Below, in pieces: positions 36,264 through 47,072 of a stretch of DNA of 64,000 bases. Source of the stretch: Coprinus comatus (Eukaryota; Basidiomycota; Agaricomycetes; Agaricales; Agaricaceae). The notes under the pieces were generated by a model. That model did no database searches. It saw nothing but the letters and a program-made list of their open reading frames with translations, and was not told the origin of the DNA. The stretch covers positions 806,001-870,000 of the forward strand of contig JAWPGT010000001.1 in assembly GCA_034638255.1 (NCBI GenBank), given 5' to 3'. The translations under genes were made by a program, and so were the position numbers. Within the stretch, counting starts at the first letter, position 1, and every line of letters begins with the position of its first letter.

Positions 36264-39200
36264 TCATCGACCACTATCATCACTTTCTGAATTGCTGTCC
36301 TCTTCACTATCGGAAAATTCATCCAACTCCTCTGGCTTGACGGCTAACTCACGCAGCTCGACCTCAAACCCAATTGTCTTAAGACCTTGCGCAATTTCAT
36401 CAGCTTTTGAAGGTGCGGTGACAATGCAAGCACTCGAGGTGGTTGGTTCGAATAGGGGCAAGTAGTACTGCTTGAAGGCATCCAAGATATCTTGTTTTGT
36501 GACCTTCTGAAACTCTTTCAAGAGCTGAATTCCGTAATCCTTGGGAATACCCTTCAAGCCCTGGTTGATGAAATAACTCTCTGCCTATGTAAAGAGTCAA
36601 GAGATGAGTAAAGTAGACTGTACTGGATCAACTCACAGCGCGTGTTGGTGTAGAAACAGATTTTGCTGTGCTATACACGAGGGTGCTTACAGCTGAATCA
36701 ATGGTGGCTTGGTCGAGTTCTACCTGTTAGAATTGATCAGAGTGATATTAAAGTGATAGTGGTTCGTGCTCACAGTTCCGTCAACCAATCCCTTGACAAC
36801 CTTGGCAGCAGCGTCAAATGCCCCTAAAACATTGGAGCTCTTGAAATGCAAAAGTTAGATCCAACTTTTCCATACCAAGACTGTAGAAACGCACTCGGTA
36901 GAGAGAGAATGTCAAAAATCCAGACTCCACATCTAGAGAAACATAAGCACCGTAGGCAAGACCTGATCCTCGAATGTAACGCTACATGGGAGATGAGTTG
37001 TCGAAAGAAGGGTCATAAAAGGAACGTTCTTACCCAAAGGTAGCTTTCCGTAGCATTGAGTACCTCAGAAGCAAGGCGAATAACAGGGAATTCAGGATGT
37101 CCGAATCCGCTAATAGATTTAGTAGTATGCATCACATAGGAGCTTTCGATGGTAGGTAATTTCATGACCATGGCCTGTAAAAATATATATATATATATAT
37201 AAGCTTCAGCAAAAAACAATCAATCTAGGACAGTGACCTTTTTGACTGGGTTTTGACCAAAGGGGCTGAGGGTATCGCGTATAAGAGGTACAGGTGCTAA
37301 AGGAGAGACCTAAAGGTATTAGGTATTAGTAATGTAGAAAGATTTCAGGACGATCACATTTACAGGTAGAACATCGCTGAAGTATTTGGTCCAGGTGCTA
37401 CGGGGTGCTTTAAGTTGTGATACATTTCCGGTAACACAGAACCTGACTCCGGACGGATCCGTTACTAGACACAGAAGTCAGAGCTTTGTAGCTGCATAGC
37501 CAATGGCAACACACCGTGCTTTCTAATTTCCTCGAAGACGGCTACCACTTTTTCAGGTTGTTCTTGAATATCCTGAGCAAGGGTAGGCAAGAAATCCACC
37601 TGTGGTAAGATGCTAGCATTGAGTGTAGACGAGTTCTCTGCGAGCATCATAGTTGACCAAAGTGAATGAAGAACATTACTTCCATCTCGCTTTGTTTCTG
37701 GAAGAGTTTGTTGGAGTTTAGCAATTGTAACATGCAGCCTAATTACTCCAATCAGTGAACCTCGGTGCTTTTTACTACAAATAAAGATCGAACCTTTCAC
37801 GATCAAACTCGGCACCATAAACACTATCTTTCAACCATGCCACGGCCTTCTCATAAGAATTAACATCGACTTTAATGACAACCCGAATCGTCTCTGTCAA
37901 CAAATTGTTAAAACCAAAAGAAGCATCATACGAGACAGTGTCATTATCAAGTTGATCAACAACTTCTTCGTAAGTGAGCCTTTGACCATTGCTTCTAACC
38001 ACTGGGAGGGAGAAGAAAGTGGCGAGGTAGGTCCAAAGATAACTAAAGCATTGTCATGAGCTAGGTTTATCTCCGAAAATAGATACAACCTACGGTTGAA
38101 GATGGACAGGGACTGTCGACAACGAAAATATTGCCTGGATTTCCACAAAGTCGGACTATGGACATTGTAAAGATAAATGTACTTAGTTCAAAGGAAACGA
38201 AAAACTCACTTTGACATGGTCATATTCCAGGAAGAAGGCTGGGCTATTTCCATCGGCCTCAATGAACTTCAAAAGCTCAGGAGATTGCGTAATATTAGTG
38301 GGCACTTTCCTGCCTGTACCAGGCTCTTGTACAGTCTGTACAGGAATCCAAGAAATACTGGCGACGTCAGGAACGGGGAAGGATTCAATGATTTCTTTAG
38401 GAGCAGGCTTGTCATTTTCTTTCTTGGCCTTTTCCAAGATCGCGGCAGCCTTTTTCAAACCTTCGGGACCTAGTGTCTCCACTTGTTTTGCAAGTCTTTC
38501 CTTTTCTTCCTTCTCGAGGCGTTGAGCCATACTAGCAGAGGGCTTTCCAATTACGACAACAGCTGGCGGATCAATATAATACCTGGGCTACAGCTTAACA
38601 AAAATATTTCAGGGTTACTGTTAAAAAATACTTACTTCTGGAGAAGATCAGCCCAACGTTTGGCATCCCATTTGTGCAATTCCTTGTATTGGTTGATGTC
38701 ATCCATTGCGACTCTGAGTTCCGATCCATCTTGTGGTCCGTAAAGGAAATCTGAAATGATAGTTCCAGAGTATGTATTTCCCTTGGAGGACTCGAGTTTA
38801 CTACGCAACTGAGAGAAGGAATATTGTAAGATTAAGATGATTGCCTATGATCAAGCATATTTCTTCACCTGTCGTTCATCCCTATCGATCACCATCTTCA
38901 TCCTGGACATATCTATACCATTGTCGATTATACGTTTTAAGCTTTTCTTAAACCTTCCTTCAAAAGTGTCGAGGTGTTCCGTCGGTACAGATGAGAAGTA
39001 TACGGGCAATGTAACTCTTGTGGAGCGGACTTCCTCAGCAAAGTAGATCCAAGTGCTAAAGGGTAATTAGTAACGAACAAGGTAAGTATCGCGGCCTACC
39101 AACCATAATGGTGATTCTGTCTCTACGTATTCTTTTGTCAAAGGCGCAGTCCCAGAGGAAGTAAGATAGGTTCCTAATACGTCCAAAGCCTATGTTCAAA

Positions 39201-40681
39201 GTTTAGCATTGCTTCAGGACACCTCTCACATCATAACTCACTTTACGTTCCAAGTACTCGTTGGGAGCGGGGCCAAGATAACTAATGCTGAGTTCACCAA
39301 CACCTGTCAATACCAGTCAGTCATTCGTATATCAAGAAGAGAAAGAATGACACGCACTTTCATCCTTCTCCGGGAATTCAACAATATCTTTGACAGGTTC
39401 AGATACGGGTACTCTGTTTGCACTAGGTGTCTCCAAGAAGGGTCTCTTCCAACCGGGTGGGCGTGGACCTTTATCCTGTCCATGACGAATGATACTAGGT
39501 TCCACATGTTCTTGCAAAACATCGAGAAGAGAGGTGGTCCCACTCGAAAGTTTACCGGTGACAATCAAAGACAAATTATGAGGAGTATAATATATAGAGT
39601 GATATTTTCGAACTGAGGCACAAGTTCAGAGGTGAAGAGAGCTGGATTAGAAGCGACCCACTTTGTTCAGGTGTAAGTTTACGCAAAGCTTCCATCAATC
39701 CACCTGTTTCACTACGATAGGCACTTCCTGGACGATCCAATAGTTGGGATTGACTTGAAAATGGATCAGGTCCAACTGCTGGATTGACATCGTAAAGAGA
39801 CGTTACCGGAGAGCCATGAGGTCACCAGATGTATTTTCACGCCCTTGCATTTCGCTATACACAACCCCGGAATTATGACCTTGTTCATTGATATGATGTA
39901 CCTGTGTATGGGAATGTTAGATAACCCAATGACAAGATGTGTGATCCAAACCTCTGTGACGAAACTAAAGAATATGAGCAATCGACGAGGGAATGATGCG
40001 TGGAGACTTACCCAGCATCTGTGATTGTAGGATAGAGAATATGGTCAAGATAAATGGGCAGGAGTTGCAGGAAACCCTGTTCTCCAGCAGTAGAGATTGT
40101 ATATGCAGTGTGGTCGGCATCAGTCCATGCATTTGTTCCATTTGAAAAACCTCGATTAGCAAGCAGATCCAAAACGCCCTTATGTGGGTACTTTTCGGAT
40201 CCCATAAAAACCAAACTGGGGGGCAGGTAAGCACAGGTGGTGGACGCTGTGCAAGAACGGACATACTGTTCTAGAGTATGTGGGCAGCCAGAGTCATCGA
40301 AAACTGGGGTTGGGGGTGAGGAGTGGGTGTAGATGGGATGGTGGAACTACATACTTTCTGTTGCAACAACAAAATAGCCATTAACGAGGGGAGCTGAGGA
40401 TTGGATTGGATGAGATGCGGAAGACGAATAGGAAAAGACGGACCGTCATAGTCGAGATGGACGACGGTGAGGCCAGTGATTCTGCTGCGCCATTTTGAAA
40501 CGGTTACCTGAGCATGTTCAAGCGAGAGACGTTTGAGGAGGTCAAAGTTTGCGTGAGATTCTGGATTGGACATAAGGGCGGTAGAGTAAGCGTTCTGAAA
40601 ACGGAAGTTGGCTGGGCGAAGCAGGATTGATGGACGAGCTCTCAGAGAGCCTGCCAGAGTCCTGCCCACAAAGCGTAGCAT
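36264..40681 (-). CDS. M16 family zinc metallopeptidase, about 1,050 residues
   Basis: The protein is a two-half M16 peptidase of the type represented by yeast YOL098C/Sdd3 and nematode C05D11.1. The inverted zinc motif HTLEH is formed across an intron (HTLE-H, near 40290), followed by LVFMGSEKYPHKGVLD, NGTNAWTDADHTAYT and VVYSEMQGREN, which should supply the third zinc ligand. The second half lacks a zinc motif, as expected, and ends with an acidic tail (DEFSDSEEDSNSESDDS). The N-terminus MLRFVGRTLAGSLRARPSIL is basic and amphipathic, resembling a mitochondrial presequence; an in-frame MSNPESH at about residue 37 would remove it. About twenty short introns. It is divergent from the NGL-type gene with a 59-bp spacer. 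Confidence 0.88.
37180..37202. repeat. (TA)n microsatellite in an intron of the M16 gene
   Basis: About ten consecutive TA units lie in a short intron between the exons ending VKKAMVMKLPT and its neighbour. It lengthens that intron without affecting coding sequence. Confidence 0.85.
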
Positions 40682-40740
40682 GACGCGCTCTCTGCAACAA
40701 CCGTGTTCCCGCGCGTCATCCTCAATTTTAACCCTGTCAC
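40682..40740. promoter_or_regulatory. 59-bp bidirectional promoter (M16 / NGL-type nuclease)
   Basis: Only 59 bp separate two divergent start codons. There is no TATA box. Either transcripts have extremely short leaders, they overlap at their 5' ends, or one annotated start is too far upstream; the downstream in-frame Met of the M16 gene makes the last possible. Confidence 0.6.
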
Positions 40741-42448
40741 ATGCTTCCCCGCCTCTATACTGCCGCCAACAGAATGCCGTACCAGCCTACTCCAGAGCAG
40801 ATCGCAACTGCAAACGCAAAGAGGGAACTCCGTCTAAGGAAGAAGCAGAATGCTGCAGCCCCTTCTACAGAACTACCCCTTCTACTCCAAAGGCCATGGC
40901 TCGCCATACCTGCCCCTCATCAGCCCCATCTCAAGTTGAAAATAATGGCTTGGAATGTGAGTGTCCTGTTTCTACTTCATACCCTATCTCTTACACCACA
41001 TCTAGCTCCTAACACAGTGTCTAGTCCGTGAGTATAGTCAATAGCATCCATAATCCATATCCATCTCATAACTATCTCCAAGGACGGGAACTCTTCCCTA
41101 ACAGTGACTGTTTGAAAGCAGGAGAACGTCTCAAGTTACTACGAGAAGAATTGCTCGCTCATAATTCTGACATAATGTGTCTTCAAGTAGGCCTATATCT
41201 GTCGTCAATTTCTAACCCTAAGTATACTCCCTAGGAAGTCGACCGTCTCGACAAACTGCTTCCAATCCTAGACAAGGCCGGCTATTCGCACAGGTACGCT
41301 GCTGGTCGGGGTAAGAAACATGGGTGTTTGATCGCGTTCAAGCGAGATCTATTTACACAAACGCATGAACGTGTCGTTTACTATGACGAACAACCGATCC
41401 GAGACGCGGAATCCGAAAGGGCACAATGCGGCCATAGTTTCAAAACAAGGAATATTGGTCTCATTCTGGAGCTCTCGCTGTGCAATGACCCCACTAGTGG
41501 TGTAATTGCCGCAACTACTCATCTGTTCTGGCATCCCAAGTACGTCGTCCACTTCTTACCCGCTGTACCTTCGTCTGAGTCATGTTTCCAGATACACCTA
41601 TGAACGTGCTAGGTAAACATAGGTCCACTTGTTACTAAAAATAGATTACAAACCCAATTGGGTCTTTAGACAGGCCGGAATCCTAACCCGAGAAGTACTA
41701 GACATGCAACGGACCCGCAAACGTACACGATGGCCATGTTTCATTGCGGGAGGTATAAAATATCGTGTTTCTTCGCATTTCTGTACTCATCTTGTTTTAC
41801 TCAGATTTCAATTCTCCTCCCAATGACGCGGCATATGCCCTTGTAACAGGTCAATCCCTAGCAGCCGAGCACAAAGAACGCTTAGCACACTCGCGTGTAA
41901 CTCATGCATCCATAGACCCAACCATCATTAAGGATACAAACACAACGACGGCTGAGGAGGAGGGTGGTGAATCCGAAGAGACTGATCCGGATCGAGTAAT
42001 CACCAATGCTCGGAAAGCTATACAGTCCGACGGACTCTTGGATGACGATGAATTGACAGCTCTACATCTTCGGAACGCACCATTAAGGAGCGCCTATGCC
42101 GAAGGTTTATCAAAAGCTAAACCAAATAATATCATGTTGTTTGGCAGTCGCTCTTCTTTACAGCCCTCACAACCTGGGTTCTACGAACCTGCATATACAA
42201 GTTTTACACACTACTGGCAATCAGTGCTAGGTATGTCCTTGTTTTTCCTCTTCCAAATGCTTTCCTCATTGGATACAGACTATATTTTTTACATCGCTCC
42301 CGAAAATACCTGTACTGTGACCGGGTTATTGGTGCCCCATCAAGCAGACAAGTACGGTTCAGGTTTGCCTCTGAAAAATATATGCCCCAGCGACCACATC
42401 TCTTTAGTCGCTGAATTTTCCTTGGACAAAGATTCTTGTGAACAATAA
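40741..42448 (+). CDS. NGL-type endonuclease/exonuclease/phosphatase-family nuclease
   Basis: The protein belongs with yeast Ngl1-3 and Ccr4-type nucleases, which act on rRNA or mRNA. After a basic leader (MLPRLYTAANRMPYQP, then KRELRLRKKQN) the fold begins KIMAWNLLTQCLVRRELFP. The metal-binding Glu is in MCLQEVDRLDKLLP, the catalytic core has GCLIAFKRDLF, AATTHLFWHP, FIAGDFNSPPNDAAY, and the end has CPSDHISLVAEF with the catalytic Asp-His pair. A disordered Asp/Glu-rich insertion of about 80 residues (THASIDPT to DDELTALH) lies before the last third. Seven exons with GT-AG introns; each junction restores a family block. The leader could be a mitochondrial targeting sequence, as in Ngl1. Confidence 0.88.
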
Positions 42449-42606
42449 TTACATATATTAGAAATGAACAAGTGTTATCTACTATGTGGAAGGGTTTGAG
42501 GGTGCTAAGTAAATGGTATATTGAATCGACTATATGTTAATATGCTACTAAGCGTGTGTATTCCGAAACAATCAAGTTATCCGCGAAATAAAGAAGAAAA
42601 GTCCAT

Positions 42607-45600
42607 TTAACGGGATCGATCAGAACCTTCTAAAAGACTGTCGAACAAACCACCCGCCGATTTCTCGTTCCTCAGTTGGATCATATAGATGATTCCCGTT
42701 CTCATTCCCTTGTCACTAAGTTCGATAGCGACACCTGTTTTACCAACGCGCTCAACACCATCAGTCAACACAATGGTCGAAATCAAGACTGATTTGTTCT
42801 TGTCATCAGCTTCAACCACCAACTGTTTGATATTGGTGGGACTTTGACAGTAAAGTTTAAGCTTGGCAGAGCCTAATGATTTCCATTGTGCGTGCTGTTG
42901 CTGTAAAAACACTTTGCATTTCATTTGCGCGGTAACGTTCGAAGTCACAGGCCCGGTTACCACTGGGGTCTCTTGAACAGGTGACCCTGGAGGACTCGGT
43001 GCATCAAATGAAGGTCCAGCCACGGAAACAGCTCTCGCGTTCAATACCGAAGGTAGCATCGTGTGTTGTGGTTGAGGAGCCTGCAGACTTGTGAATGAAC
43101 TGTGTCGTGACATGTTACTCATCACGCTGGGCATTGAAGGAAGTGGAGGTGCCCATTGGGATTGTTCTTGTTGCGCGAACTGTGATGTGAGAGACCGTGA
43201 GGATGGAGTTTTTCGAACACTGGGATGTAACATCACGGGTGGCTCTGACGGTGGCCTAGGAGGCTGAGCACCGGGCGGCATACCATAAGGACCAGGTCTC
43301 TGGCCATTAAAGGCACTGCCTTGCATTGGGCCTGATCCCGGATGAATCTGATTCGGGGGTGAAAAGTGACCAGATCCGTTGGGTTGCTGAAAGAACGGAG
43401 CATTTGGTGGGGTTGGTAGCGGAGGACTCTGCATACGAGGCAGCGCTTGCAGATGAGGTGGGCCCTGCATGTGGTGCTGTCCATGCATGTGGGATGGACT
43501 TTGCATATGATGTGGACCTTGCATATGAGGTGGTAAGTTTGGTGAGCGAGGACGACCTTGCATATGAGGTGGACCTTGCAGGTGTTGTGGACCCTGCATG
43601 TGAGGAAGTGGGCCCTGCATATGGGGTAAACCTTGTGGATTCAGAGGTTTGGGAGGAGGTCCAGGAGGACCACTGGGAGGCCTTGCCTGGAAACTTGTGC
43701 TCCGGGGAGGAAGAGTGCCGAAAGGAGGTGATTGTTTTGTGAATGGCTGATGTGATGTCGATGTACGCATCCCATTTGGTCCTGGAGGTGGATTCCCGTC
43801 GAGCCACATACGGCTCATACCATCCACTAAATTGCTGTCAGGTGGCGGTGACCTAACGGGTGGATGACCTGTGTATGGTGGTTGGACCGGCGGTGGGCCT
43901 GATTGAGGAGATGGTACAGAGTTCATCGGTGATCCAATCCGTGAGATGGGCGGACTTTTGGGATTTGGATTAGAAGGATTAGCAAACATAGGATTAATGG
44001 GCGGTACTGGGGGAGGCGGATTTTTGGCTGGAGGTGGTACTGATACATGATGGAATAAATTAGCTTGAGGAAAGCAATGGTAGTAGGATTAAACTTACAA
44101 GTACCCGAAAACTCTATCAATTCTTTCATGTGTTCATTTAGAGTGCTACGAAGTTCGATACTACTTAATTCTAAATTGAGATGCTCTTTCCGCATTATGG
44201 CAACTTGGAGAGTGTTATCTGTTCCGGTCAATTGAAATGTCCAGTTTGAGATTGTTAAACTATTTACCTTGGCCTTCTACATCTGAAAGACGAAGAACTT
44301 TTCCAGCAAGGGGGGGATAGCAAAGCCACATGTCAGCGCCTTGTGTGGAATGTGCCTGGTCTTCTGATGACATCCGCTCGCAAATTAAGAATAAATCGGA
44401 GAGCAGGAAGATATGCCCTTGGCGATGGACAACTTCTTGGGTAGAGTTCCTGGGAGTAAACCGAATCACAACATCCGTAGAAAATCTCATTTCCCGTGTA
44501 AAAGTGAGTGTCGGAGGATTCATGTGCAATGTAACAGCCTGATGATACATCAGATCAAATATATTTTGTCTATGATAAATAACCTGCCTTGGGTTTCATT
44601 GTGAATATATCTAGTGTCCTGTCGGTACAGAGACGTCTTTCAAGGTCGGATAGGGGCATGGAGAGGGTAGATGTAGACCCTCGGCTTGCAGTTGTTGCTT
44701 TTGTTTCCTGAGAGAAACGCTCCCTGCAATACAGGAATTAAGTCACCAATTCGTGTGAATCCAACGTTACTCTTACCCGCCAGAAATACTACCTCCAGGA
44801 GGTGTACTATTATCACTTTCAATTATCGATTCAACCGCCGGATTGACAGTATTGACCGGTGGTAGAACAGGTGGGCTTGTGAATCTAGTATCAATAACGA
44901 CTTCATCTTCACTTTCGGTTGGTACGCTAAAAGACGATGGTGACGTATTCCCAGGCGTGATGTCGCTTCTTGACTCCACGGTTCCCAATAGGAACTCCAG
45001 TGTATCGAGGGCACCAACAAGTAAGCGATAATCACTCCTCCCAGGTTCAGTTGTTTTTAGCAACCGTCCATATAGTTTCTTGTAGTACTTTAATCTGGCC
45101 CTTGGCAACAAGAAAAGTTTATCAATAGTCCAAACCGAACCGTCGGACGATGGAGGGGGAGAAGTTTCGGAAAATGCGACCAATATGCCAGCGAGTTTCG
45201 GATTTGATTGAACAGGTTCCCAGTAATCAAAACCGGATAGGTACCTCGTACAATACGTTGTGTATGGTACCTTGAGGTCTTCAATCTGACGTGAATCATA
45301 GAATCAGTCAATCACGACATCATTTTTCCTCACGCACCCAGCGCATCAGAAGGTCTCCAAGTGCCTTTGGTGAAGAGGGGTTGGTACCAATCTCTTTTAA
45401 TTTCTGTTACAGGGGAAGAGCTATATGTTTGTGTGTGGCTCTTTCCTGAAAAGTGCGAAATGTCTTACGGAATAAAGACCACGGTTGGCCTTATATACAC
45501 CTTCAATACTGCGGAACATAATATCCAGGTCCGGGGGAGGCAAATTGGATCTGGACCAGGCAGCTGCAACTTTCTAGTGCCACCAGTGAGCTATAGATGG

Positions 45601-45949
45601 TGTGCAAGTGAAGGATTGCATACTCGGATAACACCTGTCAGGTAGTCAACATATTGCTTCTCGGTATCGATCAGGTCGTTGAGAGGATTTGTTTTCTTGT
45701 TTTTTTGTTCTGAATGAAAATGAGTGGAGGGTGATAGCGGTGTGGTCGGGGTCAAAGGAATGGTGAGGCCTTGGCATGGAGACACTTAGAGAGAATCGGG
45801 GTGGTCGCGTAGACGTATACATACCAGCATTGAGGGAGCCAGACGGAGTAACAGTAAGCTAGAGGGGCCATGAGATGGTGAGGTATGAGAGATGATGGAC
45901 AGGTTACCTTTGGAGGGGGCGGGGGAGGGAGATAGTCAGTGGGGTCCAT
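42607..45949 (-). CDS. Rho guanine-nucleotide exchange factor (DH-PH) with HMQGP repeats
   Basis: The protein should load GTP on a Rho-type GTPase at the membrane. The start at 45949 gives MDPTDYLPPPPPPK. A DH domain follows (NPLNDLIDTEKQYVDYLTGVIR, RGLYSKLKEIG, WIEDLKVPYTTYCTRYLSGFDYW, LLPRARLKYYKKLYGRLLKTT), then a Ser/Asp-rich linker and a PH domain (DVVIRFTPR, VHRQGHIFLLSDLFLICER). The next 250 residues are Pro/Gly-rich with a repeated HMQGP motif. The end is a distinct conserved module (LKLYCQSPTNIKQLVVEAD, SVLISTIVLTDGVERVGKTGVAIELSDKGMRTGIIYMIQL) that resembles a second small PH-like or VASP-type fold. About nine exons. Which GTPase it acts on is unknown, but a Rac gene lies 17 kb away. 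Confidence 0.85.
43440..43660 (-). repeat. In-frame HMQGP/PxHMQ repeat array in RhoGEF
   Basis: The coding strand repeats the block Pro-His-Met-Gln-Gly-Pro about eight to ten times with variants (HLQGP, HMHGQ, HHMQSP, RMQSP). The DNA repeats (complement of catatgaggtggaccttg) are imperfect, so this is a diverged tandem array. Confidence 0.9.
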
Positions 45950-46037
45950 TCGTGAGTGTAAAGACTGAAAAGGCGGATTTATTTATTGGGAAGTCAAGAC
46001 TGGAGACCACGTGCGTTACATCCCTACTCCCCTCTTC

Positions 46038-46950
46038 ATGCCAGATCATCAGGAGTCCGTCTTTCTCAACTATAACGTCAGATGGATGACCAGAACTTTC
46101 AACTCTCGAGCCAGGGCAGAGGCCCTCCTCGGTCCTCAGCTTGCTGCAGGAAATATCAGTAGTCACGACTATGACGCAGCCATCAAGTTCCTGCCCGGCT
46201 TCCAACGCTACTACGCTGTCCGTCCTCGCACTTCCGCCTTCAAGATATACCACTCACCGCCATATCTATACAGCTTATTTTCTCATCGATCGCTCTCTCC
46301 GCCATATACATCTTCCGAAAACCTACATGGTCCCAGAAACGGCTTCTCGGAGTTGGTGTTGGAAGCGCATTCGGTTCGATGGCATTCGGCAATGCATACA
46401 CTCTCAAATCGCACTTTGATTTCGTCCGTTCTTTAGACAATCCCGCTGGATTTTCCAGAGCCATAGAGGAAATCCAGAAAGAAACTGGATTAGCACCCAC
46501 TGTGGGTCCTGTCATAACACGCAAATTCGAGGTTGAGGAGGATTTACACGGAAACAATGTCAATTTCCAAGGTCACTAAATTTTCATGTTTATGTTTTTT
46601 CCCAAAAAAAAAACTAATAAAAATAAAAATAAAAAACAGGCTTTGCGAATGACGCGCCCGAACCTATGCAGGATCAACCACCCTCGAGTATGCACTCCCA
46701 GCCACCCCAGCCACAACCTCAAGGAGAGCAGCCTCCTAGCAGGTGGGATCAAATCAGGAAAGTCAATGCTCCCTCCTCTTCCTCTTCCTCATGGGATGCC
46801 ATAAGACAGAAACACGAGAAAGCCCACGTACCAATGGCCACCCAGAATGATGCCTCATCAGACAAAAGTGCGGAGAAAAATGATCGAGCTGCGGAACAAG
46901 CACGTTTCGACGCTTTACTTGAGAAAGAGCGTAACTTGGGTTCCTCATAA
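46038..46950 (+). CDS. Small membrane protein with two hydrophobic segments, function unknown
   Basis: No family recognised. The model has three exons: MPDHQESVFLNYNVRWMTRTF with LGPQLAAGNISSHDYDAAIKFLPGFQRYYA, then, after a 56-nt intron (46218-46273), LIFSSIALSAIYIF (first hydrophobic segment), KPTWSQKRLLGVGVGSAFGSMAFGNAY (second), and a soluble part. A second intron (about 46572-46638) leads to a polar tail with two WDxIR motifs (RWDQIRKVNA, SWDAIRQKHEK) and a charged final helix. The first intron was chosen because it alone joins the two open frames at a phase-0 boundary. The start could instead be MTRTF at 46086. Two helices plus WDxIR repeats recall OCIA-type mitochondrial proteins, but I do not claim that identity. 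It is divergent from the RhoGEF with 88 bp between starts. Confidence 0.6.
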
Positions 46951-47072
46951 GTCTGTAGTGTAGCACATATATCTAACCAAATTAACAAAAAATAGTAATC
47001 CAAAAAGTTTCCAAAGTATAAACCGGTGATAGCAAACCGAGGTATATCAAAACAACAACATATAAGGGTATT

